Assembly (NCBI GenBank): GCA_017549125.1
Contig: JAFYVL010000050.1
Location: 1-64,000 of the forward strand
Direction: 5' to 3'
DNA from: Oscillospiraceae bacterium
GTDB taxonomy: Bacteria; Bacillota; Clostridia; Oscillospirales; Oscillospiraceae
Length of the DNA stretch: 64,000 bases
Below the pieces are notes generated by a model. The model did no database searches and was not told where the DNA came from. It worked only from the letters and a program-made list of their open reading frames with translations. The translations under genes were made by a program, and so were the position numbers. Shown piece by piece: positions 7,006 to 15,118 of this stretch. The stretch's first letter is position 1. Every line of letters starts with the position of its first letter.

Positions 7006-10000
7006 TCAGCCCAGAGTGAAGGGCAGTTCAATGGGTTCTACACCATCATTACCGTACATAATGAAGGTGATCTCTGCAGTGCTGTCCGCAGTAACCTCGC
7101 CAGCGGACAGATCCACGGTAGCAATCTTAGTGCCATCCAGGTAGATCACAGCATTGCTGCCTTCCAACGCTGCACGGAAGTTAACGCCAGAGCCGTCCAG
7201 CATAGCTTCTGTCTGTGCTGTGCTCAGATCCTTCAGCCACTTCCAACCGGTGATACAGTTGTCATTGTTCTTCATGCTTTGGACCTTGTACTTGCCGTCA
7301 GCATCGGTGTTATGGAGTCTGACATGGTATTCCTTACCATTGGCAAACTTGAACCGAATCTGCATCTGGAAGTTACCTTTACCGTCAGCACCGAAAGTAG
7401 GTGCCAGATCGCTAACAGTGACGGATGCCTCCTTATAGGTGCTTTCAGCTGTAATAATTCTTGCATAGCCGCCGCTAGCCTTGGTCTTGCCCAGAATGGT
7501 CAGCAGGCCATTGTACTGGTCATCCACATTCCAGTTCTTCTTATCGGTATCGTTCTGGAATCTGAACAAGGGTGCAGCATACTCTGCTTCCACGGTATAT
7601 GCGCCCTGAGCGGGGATCACATAGCTGTAAGCACCGCCGGTAGCCTTGGTTACGATGGTCTGAACCACCTGACCGTCGCATTTGACAACCAAAGACTTCA
7701 GGTTGTAGCCTTCTGCAGGGGTTGCGGTAATGGCAACAGTCTGGCCCTCTACAAAGATGTTCTTGTTTACAGAGGTCGCACCATTGGCAGTTTCTGCTGC
7801 GGTCACAGTGGAGATTGCAGGCCCTTCGCCCAGTGCAAAGGGAATTGCGATGTTCTGCACACCCACATTACCGTACATAATGACCTTGATCTGTGCGGTT
7901 TCGGTGGTGATACCTGCGCTCAGATCAACCACGCCCACTTGTACGCCGTTGATATAAGCAACTGCATTGGTGCCGGCAATGACCACTCGGAACTCTACAC
8001 CCTCGCTCTGCAAGGCTTCTACCTCAGAAGCGTTCAGCGTGTACAGGTTCTTCCAACCGGAAGACAGGGTAGTAGCCATCTTCTGCACACGGTATTCGCC
8101 GTTGGTATTTTCATTGTGCAGACGGATCTGGAATTCCTTACCCTCGCCAAATACGAAGTGATATTCTGCCTTGAAGGTATCTGCTGCCAAGTGCTTAACA
8201 GTTGCGCAGATCTCTCTGTAACTGCTTGCTGCGGTGATCAGGGTTCTGCCCTTTGCGTAGCCCTCCAACAGGGTCACAACACCGTTGCCCTGCTGCATCA
8301 GATTATAATACTCTGTCTCCTGGAAGATCTTTTCGCCAAAGACTGCGCTTACGGAATTGCTGCCAGCCTGTGCAGCAAAACTGTACTTGCCGCCGGAAAC
8401 TGCCACAGCCTCACCGTTTACCAACAGCTCAGACAGATAATAGCCCTCGTCGGGAGTTGCGGTAATGGTAATGGTATCGCCTGCAACACAGACGCTCTTG
8501 TTGGTCTTGATATTGCCGTTGGTGGTTTCTGCCAGCTGCACAGTAGCAGCTTCAGCGCCCTGACCCAGAGTGAAGGGAACTTCCATATTCTGCACGCCTA
8601 CATTACCGTACAGGATCATAGAAATCTGTGCCATCTCGGTGGTGATACCGCCGGTCAGGTCAACCACACCCACCTGCTTGTCGTTTATGTAAGCAATGGC
8701 ATAGGTATCGGCAATGACCACACGGAACTCTACGCCCTCGCTCTTCAGTGCTTCCACCTCAGAAGCATTCAGAGTGTACAGGTTCTTCCAACCGGTGGAC
8801 AGGTCGGTAGCCATCTTCTGCACACGGTATTCGCCGTTTGTATTTTCATTGTGCAGACGGATCTGGAATGCCTTGCCCTCACCAAAGGTGAAGTGATACT
8901 CAGCCTTAAAGGTATCCTCTGCCAAATGCTTAACCGTGGCAGCGATTTCTCTGTAATTGCTTGCCAGCGTGGTCAGGGTTCTGCCCTTTGCGTAGCCTTC
9001 CAGCAAAATGACGGAGCCGTTGTTCTGATTGCTCAGGTCGTAATATGCAGTATCCTGGAAAATCTTTTGGGCAAAGACTGCACTAACAGTATTGTCGCCA
9101 GCCTGGGTAGCAAAACTGTACTTACCGCCGGAAACTGCCACAGCTTCACCATTCACGGTCAGTTCTGCCAGGTAATAGCCCTCGTCGGGAGTTGCGGTAA
9201 TGGTAATGGTATCGCCTGCAACACAGACGCTCTTGTTGGTCTTGATATTGCCGTTGGTAGTTTCTGCCAGCTGTACAGTAGCAGCTTCAGCGCCCTGTCC
9301 CAGCTCGAAGGGAATCTCAATGTTCTGTACACCCACGTTACCGTACAGGATCATGGCGATCTGTGCCATCTCGGTGGTGATGCCACCGGTCAGGTCAACC
9401 ACGCCCACCTGCTTGTCGTTAATGAATGCAATGGCATAGGTATCGGCAATGACCACACGGAACTCCACGCCCTCGCTCTTCAGTGCTTCCACCTCAGAAG
9501 CGTTCAGGGTGTACAGGTTCTTCCAGCCGGTGGACAGGTCGGTAGCCATCTTCTGCACACGGTATTCACCGTTTGTATTCTCATTGTGCAGACGGATCTG
9601 GAATGCCTTACCCTCACCGAAGGTGAAGTGCACCTCTGCCTTGAAGGTATCCTCTGCCAGGTGCTTTACGGTCAGTGCCACATCTCTGTAGTCGCTCTCG
9701 TTGGTCTTCAGGGTTCTACCCTTTTCGTAACCCTCCAGCAGAACCACGGAGCCGTTGTTCTGATTGGTCAGGTCATAATGAACTGTGTTCTGGAAAATGC
9801 CGCCCAGGGCATAGGGAATCTGAACATTCTCCACGCCGTTGTTGCCGTACATGACCATCTTGATCTGTGCCAGTTCGGTAGCGGTGATCTGCTCAGCCAG
9901 ATCCACTTCACCGATCTGCGTGCCGTTGATATAGGCCAGCGCCTTAGTACCGGCAATGACCACGCGGAAACGAATGCCATCGCTCTGCAGCGCAGCAACT

Positions 10001-12609
10001 TCCGCCTCGTTCAAAGTGTACAGGTTCTTCCAGCCGGAAGACAGGCTGGTTGCCATCTTCTGCACACGGTATTCGCCGTTGGTATTCTCGTTGTGCAGAC
10101 GGATCTGGAATTCACGACCCTCGCCGAAGACAAAGTGCAGCTCTGCCTTGAAGGTGCCTTCCTGGAAGTCCTTAACGGTAACAGCCACATCTCTGTACTT
10201 GCTTTCGTAGGTTCTCAGGGTTCTGCCCTTCTCGTAGCCTTCCTTGATGGTGACAACACCATCATACTGACCGGTCAGATCCCAGTTTTCTGCATCCTGG
10301 AAAATCTTTTCTGCGAATTTGGCATCTACGGTGTAGTTGCCAGTCTCCGCCTCAAAGGTGAACGTGCCGCCGGCAAAGGTAACCTCGCCCAGCTCCACAA
10401 CCTGATCGCCGTTCATAACGGTCAGCTCGGTCAGATTGTAGCCTTCCTCGGGCATGACGGTAATGGTAATCATCTGTCCGGGCAGATACTCGTTCTTTTC
10501 GGTGTTGATAACACCACCGGACACAGCGGGTAATACCACTGTTGCGCCGCAGTTGGTGCTATATGCATCCGCTGCCTGGTGATAGCCGTACATAGCCTTC
10601 ACCAGAGCCTGCATTTCCTCGCTGCCATTTTGGCTCATGCGGTCAATGTAATTCAGAGGGCTGTAAGAAACGCTCAGGCTCTCCTCGCCCTTGGTAGCAG
10701 TAATCGTAATCGCTTTGTCGTAGTTCTGAGGGTCAATACCGGGAACTTCCACATAGAACTTGTCATTCTCGGCAACTGCCTCATAAGCGCCAAAGTCGAT
10801 GCCCTCGGCATTGCCCCAGAAGTAGAAGCGCAGGGCTGCCTGATAGTCAAATACCATAGATGCGCCATAGAAATACACATTCTCAATGGCACCGGTAACA
10901 GTCATGGGGGCAACTTGAGGCAGAACTACCTCTTCCGTCAGCTCATAGCCTGCGTTTGCCAGGTCATTCTGATTGATATCAAAATACTTCTGGGCTGCTG
11001 CGCCGTAGTTGAGCATATGCTTTGCCAAAGCCTTGGCTTCGGCAGAATAATCGCCGGCCAGAATAGTTTGTACATACTCCTTCACAGTAAAGGTAGCACC
11101 TTCACATACCTGGCCGCCGCTAACCAGCTGCACAGTGATATTCTCTGTCATCTGAGCAGCTGCCACCTTCACAGGAACCAGGTACAGACCCTGAGCATTG
11201 GGAGTCTGCTTGGACAGGGCATAGCTTTCTGTCTGACCTGCAATAGTAATGTTCACAACAGCATTCTTTGCCACGATCTCGGGAACACTTACATAGAAGT
11301 TTGCGCCCAGGGTGTCGCCCAGAACGATATTCCACTTGGCAACATTGGTGGTCATATCGGATACCGCAATGGCATCCGCTGCGCTGACGCTACCCATAAC
11401 CATTCTCATACCGGAGTTCTGAGATCCCAGGTTCTTCTCATGCTTGCTCTGGGCTGCGCTACCCATAAACCAGATGTTGGAAACTTCCTCATCGAACAAG
11501 GGGTTGTAACGGCTATGGGCATACAGACCCAGGTCGTCTTCAGCGCTATTCCATGCAAAGTTCATACCCTCATAGATACAAACATTGATCTTACCGACCA
11601 CATGGTTGCTGTCGGTGTAGCCGCCCAAAACTTCATAGTTATTGTAGCAGCCGCCAAAGAAACGACGGGTAATGGTGCCGCCAGCCAAAGTAACAGATAC
11701 ATTACCCTCATAACCTGCATTGCGGTTTGCACCAAACACCTGGGCAACCGTACCACCATTCATGGTCAGGTTGATATTTCCCCGGATATTGTTCTTGTAA
11801 CCGCCGCCATACAGACAGTACAGTGTGCCGCTGGACATCCGTACATTCACATCGCCGGAAATCGTGCAATCTGAATTGCTGCCGCCGTCGATAAAGTCAG
11901 CAGTTGCACCGGCAACGGTCAGGTTAATATCGCCGCCGATGTTGGCATAATAGCCGCCACCATGGACTCTCTTGGTGCCATCGTGAGAGACCTTGTAACC
12001 GGCATTGATTGCGCCCACATAGAGGTTACTGTCACCGGAAACGGCTGCCTTGTAGCCACCGCCGTAAATACGCAGATAGCTACCACCCAACAGGGTCACA
12101 TCGGTGCTTGCTACGGTGTTGCCGTTAGCGCCGCCGCCATAGAGCTGAATATTTGCACCGGAAACGGTCACATTGGCATTGACCTGCAAACGATTGCCAT
12201 TTGCACAATAATAAGCATTGTCAGCCAGAACCAGGCGCAGGTTATCAAAAGTAACGCTATCGCCCTGGTAATAGAAAGGAATGTTTTTGCCATCAATGTC
12301 CTTCACATCGCCAGCCTTGGACAGATCCAGAGTACCACCGGATATGGTCACATCCTTATTGTGGTTCTCCCACACAAAATCCGCAGGTGCAACATAGCTG
12401 TCCACAATGCGGATAGTGCCGCCATTGGCTACCAGCTCCAAAGCCTTATCCAGGCTGGCAACAGGTGCCTCCTGGGTACCGGCATTGGTATCAACACCGG
12501 CGGTGGATACATAAATATCCTGATTTTCTGCAGCCAATGCGTTCACAGAGAAGGCGCACACCAGCAGAATCACTGCAAACAGCAGGGCTAAAAACTTAGT
12601 TGTTTTCAT
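7006..12609 (-). CDS. Giant secreted repeat protein: beta-helix, InlB-type repeats and five beta-sandwich repeats
   Basis: A signal peptide (MKTTKFLALLFAVILLVCAF, cleavage after NALAA) opens a 1,867-aa exported protein. Residues about 30-380 look like a right-handed beta-helix (repeated ISGD.N...GG..YGGGY). About 420-680 is a two-part domain common in Clostridial surface proteins (IVLGDTLGANFYVSVPE; MLNYGAAAQKYF). Four InlB-type bacterial repeats follow (near 693, 1108, 1353, 1598; e.g. GDTITITATPDEGYYL), with five copies of a roughly 165-aa beta-sandwich (near 770, 938, 1183, 1428, 1683) marked by FQIRLHNENTNGEYRVQKMA. Copies 2-4 are nearly identical at DNA level. There is no LPXTG, dockerin or recognisable catalytic domain. 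It is downstream of, and probably co-transcribed with, the 286-aa secreted protein, under AraC operator copy (c). A glycan-binding or adhesive role is inferred. Confidence 0.82.
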   Translation of the reverse strand: MKTTKFLALLFAVILLVCAFSVNALAAENQDIYVSTAGVDTNAGTQEAPVASLDKALELVANGGTIRIVDSYVAPADFVWENHNKDVTISGGTLDLSKAGDVKDIDGKNIPFYYQGDSVTFDNLRLVLADNAYYCANGNRLQVNANVTVSGANIQLYGGGANGNTVASTDVTLLGGSYLRIYGGGYKAAVSGDSNLYVGAINAGYKVSHDGTKRVHGGGYYANIGGDINLTVAGATADFIDGGSNSDCTISGDVNVRMSSGTLYCLYGGGYKNNIRGNINLTMNGGTVAQVFGANRNAGYEGNVSVTLAGGTITRRFFGGCYNNYEVLGGYTDSNHVVGKINVCIYEGMNFAWNSAEDDLGLYAHSRYNPLFDEEVSNIWFMGSAAQSKHEKNLGSQNSGMRMVMGSVSAADAIAVSDMTTNVAKWNIVLGDTLGANFYVSVPEIVAKNAVVNITIAGQTESYALSKQTPNAQGLYLVPVKVAAAQMTENITVQLVSGGQVCEGATFTVKEYVQTILAGDYSAEAKALAKHMLNYGAAAQKYFDINQNDLANAGYELTEEVVLPQVAPMTVTGAIENVYFYGASMVFDYQAALRFYFWGNAEGIDFGAYEAVAENDKFYVEVPGIDPQNYDKAITITATKGEESLSVSYSPLNYIDRMSQNGSEEMQALVKAMYGYHQAADAYSTNCGATVVLPAVSGGVINTEKNEYLPGQMITITVMPEEGYNLTELTVMNGDQVVELGEVTFAGGTFTFEAETGNYTVDAKFAEKIFQDAENWDLTGQYDGVVTIKEGYEKGRTLRTYESKYRDVAVTVKDFQEGTFKAELHFVFGEGREFQIRLHNENTNGEYRVQKMATSLSSGWKNLYTLNEAEVAALQSDGIRFRVVIAGTKALAYINGTQIGEVDLAEQITATELAQIKMVMYGNNGVENVQIPYALGGIFQNTVHYDLTNQNNGSVVLLEGYEKGRTLKTNESDYRDVALTVKHLAEDTFKAEVHFTFGEGKAFQIRLHNENTNGEYRVQKMATDLSTGWKNLYTLNASEVEALKSEGVEFRVVIADTYAIAFINDKQVGVVDLTGGITTEMAQIAMILYGNVGVQNIEIPFELGQGAEAATVQLAETTNGNIKTNKSVCVAGDTITITATPDEGYYLAELTVNGEAVAVSGGKYSFATQAGDNTVSAVFAQKIFQDTAYYDLSNQNNGSVILLEGYAKGRTLTTLASNYREIAATVKHLAEDTFKAEYHFTFGEGKAFQIRLHNENTNGEYRVQKMATDLSTGWKNLYTLNASEVEALKSEGVEFRVVIADTYAIAYINDKQVGVVDLTGGITTEMAQISMILYGNVGVQNMEVPFTLGQGAEAATVQLAETTNGNIKTNKSVCVAGDTITITATPDEGYYLSELLVNGEAVAVSGGKYSFAAQAGSNSVSAVFGEKIFQETEYYNLMQQGNGVVTLLEGYAKGRTLITAASSYREICATVKHLAADTFKAEYHFVFGEGKEFQIRLHNENTNGEYRVQKMATTLSSGWKNLYTLNASEVEALQSEGVEFRVVIAGTNAVAYINGVQVGVVDLSAGITTETAQIKVIMYGNVGVQNIAIPFALGEGPAISTVTAAETANGATSVNKNIFVEGQTVAITATPAEGYNLKSLVVKCDGQVVQTIVTKATGGAYSYVIPAQGAYTVEAEYAAPLFRFQNDTDKKNWNVDDQYNGLLTILGKTKASGGYARIITAESTYKEASVTVSDLAPTFGADGKGNFQMQIRFKFANGKEYHVRLHNTDADGKYKVQSMKNNDNCITGWKWLKDLSTAQTEAMLDGSGVNFRAALEGSNAVIYLDGTKIATVDLSAGEVTADSTAEITFIMYGNDGVEPIELPFTLG
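8446..9800 (-). repeat. Near-identical 735-bp tandem DNA repeat inside the 1,867-aa gene
   Basis: The segment beginning CTCGTCGGGAGTTGCGGTAA at 8446 recurs at 9181, a 735-bp (245-codon) period made of one InlB-type repeat plus one beta-sandwich. Long runs are identical, so this is a recent duplication or is kept alike by recombination. The second copy stops being similar near 9800, where an InlB unit is missing between sandwiches 1 and 2. Confidence 0.85.
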
Positions 12610-12663
12610 TTATGATTGCCTCACTTTCACTTTGGTAAGGTTTTTCGCCTACACACAGACGAT

Positions 12664-13524
12664 TCATTCCGTCCATGCCAAAATATTGGCAACACTCCAA
12701 ACGGACTTGATGGTCTCGTACTTTTCGCACATTGCCTTTACTGCCAGCTTCTGCGCAGCAGTATACTGAGCAAATGCTTCATTGACCTGCTCCACGGTCT
12801 GACGCAGGTTGTTGGTGTAGGTTGCACCGGTAATTACGGTGCCATCCTTCAAAGTTACAAAAACGGAGGCGTTGACACCGGCTTCGCCATAGTTTTCCAC
12901 ATTGACGTTCTTCAAGCGCAGAGTCAGCAGATTCTGAAACGCTGCAGTACGGGTCACCACCAGATCCTCAGTTAGCCACAGGTTGTAGCCGATGGATGCG
13001 ATCTGTGCCTTTACAGCATCATCGCCGTAGAACTCTGCCTTGTAGCCAAAGCCGGTAACAGCAGGCGCAAGGCTCACCTTGGTAATTCCCATGTAGAAAC
13101 GATGGAAAGAAACACCGTCTTCTTCTGCAATGGCCAGATAACGCTTGGCATCTGCATTGCGGTAGTGAGCAGCATAAGTACCCTCTACAGTTTCGATCTT
13201 TGCATCGCTTGCCACATAGCCATCGGTAGCACTGTCCATGCCGTACAAAGTTCCGGTAACAGTTGCTTTCTTCAGGCTGTAACCGTTCAGATCCAGGATC
13301 AGATCGGTTGCAGTGATCTGCTCATCTGCATCAGTCAGCAGCATTACCACGCCGCCGTTTGCTGCATCCACTGCAGCCTGTACGGTGGGATAGGTTTTGC
13401 CATTGACAACCGCTACGGCAACTACGTCGATCTCACCCTCCCAATCATTGGTAGCAAGAACAGGGGTTGCCAGAGCCAGTACCATGGTCAAAACCAGTAG
13501 TACTGATAATACGCGCTTGTTCAT
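12664..13524 (-). CDS. Secreted stand-alone copy of a shared surface module
   Basis: The 286-aa protein has a signal peptide (MNKRVLSVLLVLTMVLALAT, cleavage around PVLA). Almost all of the rest is a module seen twice more in this window. A beta-strand part (TVQAAVDAANGGVVMLL, LILDLNGYSL, GTLYGMDSATDGY) precedes a second part with VSFHRFYMGITKVSL, GFGYKAEFYGDDAVKAQ, GYNLWL and a C-terminal helix with AAQKLAVKAMCEKYET. The same order occurs at the N-terminus of the GH43/SGNH protein (29299-35862) and the C-terminus of the beta-helix protein (49856-52717). No catalytic motif is visible. It is the first gene of its operon, 54 bases upstream of the giant protein and behind AraC operator copy (c). 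Confidence 0.82.
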   Translation of the reverse strand: MNKRVLSVLLVLTMVLALATPVLATNDWEGEIDVVAVAVVNGKTYPTVQAAVDAANGGVVMLLTDADEQITATDLILDLNGYSLKKATVTGTLYGMDSATDGYVASDAKIETVEGTYAAHYRNADAKRYLAIAEEDGVSFHRFYMGITKVSLAPAVTGFGYKAEFYGDDAVKAQIASIGYNLWLTEDLVVTRTAAFQNLLTLRLKNVNVENYGEAGVNASVFVTLKDGTVITGATYTNNLRQTVEQVNEAFAQYTAAQKLAVKAMCEKYETIKSVWSVANILAWTE

Positions 13525-13576
13525 ATTGGATTCCTCCTATGTTTTATTGCTTTTGGTTGCTAATTTACCTTATTTC

Positions 13577-13639
13577 ATTATACACTTTCATTTTTGATAT
13601 ACGATTGCTTATTTTGCGAATATTATGTACGATATTGCT
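13577..13639 (-). promoter_or_regulatory. AraC-type promoter/operator, copy (c), for the secreted-protein operon
   Basis: The minus-strand TATAAT (13577-13582) is followed 21 bp upstream by the 36-bp block 13604-13639 (ATTGCTTATTTTGCGAA ... ATATTGCT). It closely matches copy (b) and has the same spacing as copies (a) and (b). It lies about 50 bp before the start codon at 13524. Confidence 0.75.
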
Positions 13640-13770
13640 ATACCTGACATATTTGCGAACACAGGTGGTGCATAAAAAGCTTTTTTATTACTAAAACAGA
13701 CTTTTTCCCAAAAATTAATTGGAATTTCCCGATCTTATGATATTTATTAGATCCTATAACACACGTATGA

Positions 13771-13977
13771 TCAACACCAAAAAGGAGTTTCTCATTATCC
13801 ATCATTTCGTCCGGATCTGTATACTTCCTGTATAAGGATTTTATCGACAACATCACCGTAGACTCCCCCAGCTTCACCCGTACCACCATTGCTGACTCCA
13901 TTGAATGCCACCTGATGGGCTTCAAAGCCGAGGAAAGCCGCCTTAAGGGCGGTATTCCCCTGGAAATCAATCTGTAA
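13771..13977 (+). pseudogene. C-terminal remnant of an unidentified gene (plus strand)
   Basis: The plus-strand frame ending TAA at 13977 reads FIDNITVDSPSFTRTTIADS then IECHLMGFKAEESRLKGG with coding-like codon use, but it has no start codon or ribosome site. The adjacent frame reads INTKKEFLII just upstream (13768-13799), suggesting a frameshift near 13795. I do not recognise the family. It sits with truncated DUF3846 sequence in a stretch rich in hairpins, which suggests mobile-element debris. Confidence 0.45.
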
Positions 13978-13980
13978 AGC

Positions 13981-14022
13981 AATACCCCTTGGAATCCATT
14001 TAGGAAACCAAGGGGTATTTTC
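13981..14022 (+). terminator. Hairpin terminator after the plus-strand remnant
   Basis: AATACCCCTTGG and CCAAGGGGTATT form a 12-bp stem starting 3 bases after the TAA of the remnant, followed by TTTTC. It probably ended transcription of the once-intact gene. Confidence 0.72.
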
Positions 14023-14049
14023 ATATCTACTATGTTCCGGGCGACGGCT

Positions 14050-14091
14050 GGGCGACCAGGGCGACGGAAATGGGTAGAAATGGTTGCAAAC
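14050..14091. repeat. 42-bp exact direct repeat, left copy
   Basis: The 42 bases starting GGGCGACCAGGGCGACGG and ending GGTTGCAAAC are identical to 48559-48600 and in the same orientation. Each copy is next to a DUF3846 leader/start, 23 bp away here and about 590 bp away at the right copy. The pair brackets the 34-kb glycan-use block. Confidence 0.85.
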
Positions 14092-14113
14092 TTCGAGCCC
14101 CTTCTCCATCTGT

Positions 14114-14158
14114 TTTGTCCGGCTCTACCATCAATACTGTGATTTCTTTCTGTGTCAT
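14114..14158 (-). pseudogene. Start fragment of a DUF3846-type gene
   Basis: The minus-strand ATG at 14158, preceded by GGAGGTTATGAT, reads MTQKEITVLMVEP and then departs from the family. The same start with a longer reading frame is at 49340. DUF3846 proteins are small proteins of Clostridial conjugative elements and phages. Only about 15 codons remain, so this is a remnant. Confidence 0.6.
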
Positions 14159-14226
14159 ATCATAACCTCCAAAATAGTAATCGCCGGGTGATATTGCTAC
14201 CACCTGGCTAAAATTATGATATATAT
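14159..14226 (-). repeat. DUF3846 leader element with hairpin, copy 1
   Basis: This is the first of three related elements (also 49341-49405 and 49752-49815). Each contains CCAAAATAGTAAT, a hairpin (here GCCGGGTG / CACCTGGC) and GATATATAT. Read on the minus strand, the hairpin lies just before GGAGG and the ATG of the DUF3846 fragment, like a structured 5' leader. Confidence 0.7.
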
Positions 14227-14246
14227 TCATAATACAAATAGATATG

Positions 14247-14299
14247 AAAAATTCCCTAACCAGGCCGGGTAAAAACCTCGGCTCGGTTAGGGGATTTTT
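14247..14299. terminator. Bidirectional terminator-like hairpin
   Basis: AAAATTCCCTAACC and GGTTAGGGGATTTT flank a GC-rich inner stem, with A-runs and T-runs on the two sides. It lies between the debris and the yesL-type gene and could end transcripts from either side. I see nothing else in 14300-14389. Confidence 0.68.
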
Positions 14300-14389
14300 A
14301 TAAGACCAATATCCGCTAGTTGTGCATTTGATCCGGATTCCGTACAACCTTTCTCGTCTGCAAAATAGCAGGTATGGTTTTATAACTAA

Positions 14390-14989
14390 CTAATTTTCCA
14401 AGATTTTCTCTTCCATCTGCAAAAACACAGGGTTATACAGCATGGCACTAATCAGCATGGGTACAGACAAACCAAACAGCAAAATCACCGGAAGCAGATT
14501 CATACTGATCAGTATTAACGGCGGCAGCACAAAGTAGCTAAGCAGCATTCCCAGGGTGCGAAAGAAATATCCCAAACTCAACACCATGCTGTTGCGGATA
14601 ATATGGGAAGTGGAATCCACAAATTTAGACAGAACCGGAAATACCCACAGGCTCACTAAGATCACAAACACAATCACAGCCGCCGCTGCGATTGCCACTA
14701 CGCCTCCCATATAAGCAATATATGCCAAGGCAGTAACCAGCAGCAAGAAACCCAGCCAGATACAGGTAGCCTGTTTAAGGTTTGCACAGAAGGATTTCCA
14801 AAAATCCGAGAATATGGATTCTTCATTTCGAAGCATCTTCAATGCCGTATAATGCCCCGCTGTCACAGCCGCTCCCATGGTTACCACAGGAAGGCTGAAC
14901 AACAACACCAGCAAATTCAGAATCACCGCATCGCCAATCTTGCCTAGAGTGGTCATCAGCGGTCCATAGGGATGGAGTAGACCTCGCAC
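14390..14989 (-). CDS. YesL/DUF624 family membrane protein
   Basis: The 199-aa protein starts with GTG at 14989 behind AGGAAGTG. It has about five membrane segments (e.g. GDAVILNLLVLLFSLPVVTM and AAAVIVFVILVSLWVFPVLS) and the motifs GAAVTAGHYTALKMLR and DFWKSFCANLKQA of the YesL family (DUF624). Members are usually next to carbohydrate ABC transporters or two-component regulators in Firmicutes. The molecular role is not established. It diverges from AraC regulator 2 with a clear promoter between them, so it probably belongs with the glycan block to the right. Confidence 0.85.
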   Translation of the reverse strand: MRGLLHPYGPLMTTLGKIGDAVILNLLVLLFSLPVVTMGAAVTAGHYTALKMLRNEESIFSDFWKSFCANLKQATCIWLGFLLLVTALAYIAYMGGVVAIAAAAVIVFVILVSLWVFPVLSKFVDSTSHIIRNSMVLSLGYFFRTLGMLLSYFVLPPLILISMNLLPVILLFGLSVPMLISAMLYNPVFLQMEEKILEN

Positions 14990-15019
14990 AATATCACTTC
15001 CTTCTATGATCTTATCTCA

Positions 15020-15049
15020 AGTATATCAAATTCTTCTTTATCTTTTCAA
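15020..15049 (-). promoter_or_regulatory. Promoter for the YesL gene
   Basis: On the minus strand TTGAAA (15044-15049), an 18-bp spacer and TATACT (15020-15025) lie about 30 bp before the GTG start. A weaker plus-strand TATATT near 15060 could serve AraC regulator 2. Confidence 0.6.
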
Positions 15050-15118
15050 GTATTTGTGCTATATTAAGGATAAACAGGGGCTTTTATGCCTCTTTCTGTA
15101 GGAAGGAGCCGTCAAGTT

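Noticed and set aside
6991..10533. Plus-strand open frame of 1,180 codons
   Set aside because: It is an antisense frame kept open by the codon composition of the repetitive 1,867-aa gene; it has no recognisable domain and its repeats mirror those of the real protein.
7006..12609. CRISPR array or DNA-level satellite
   Set aside because: The 735-bp repeats are in-frame protein repeats without spacer structure; no cas genes are present.
13638..14347. Minus-strand frames of 104-128 codons in the debris region
   Set aside because: They oppose a plus-strand frame with better codon use, span the terminator hairpin and the 42-bp repeat, and lack ribosome sites, apart from the short DUF3846 start listed.
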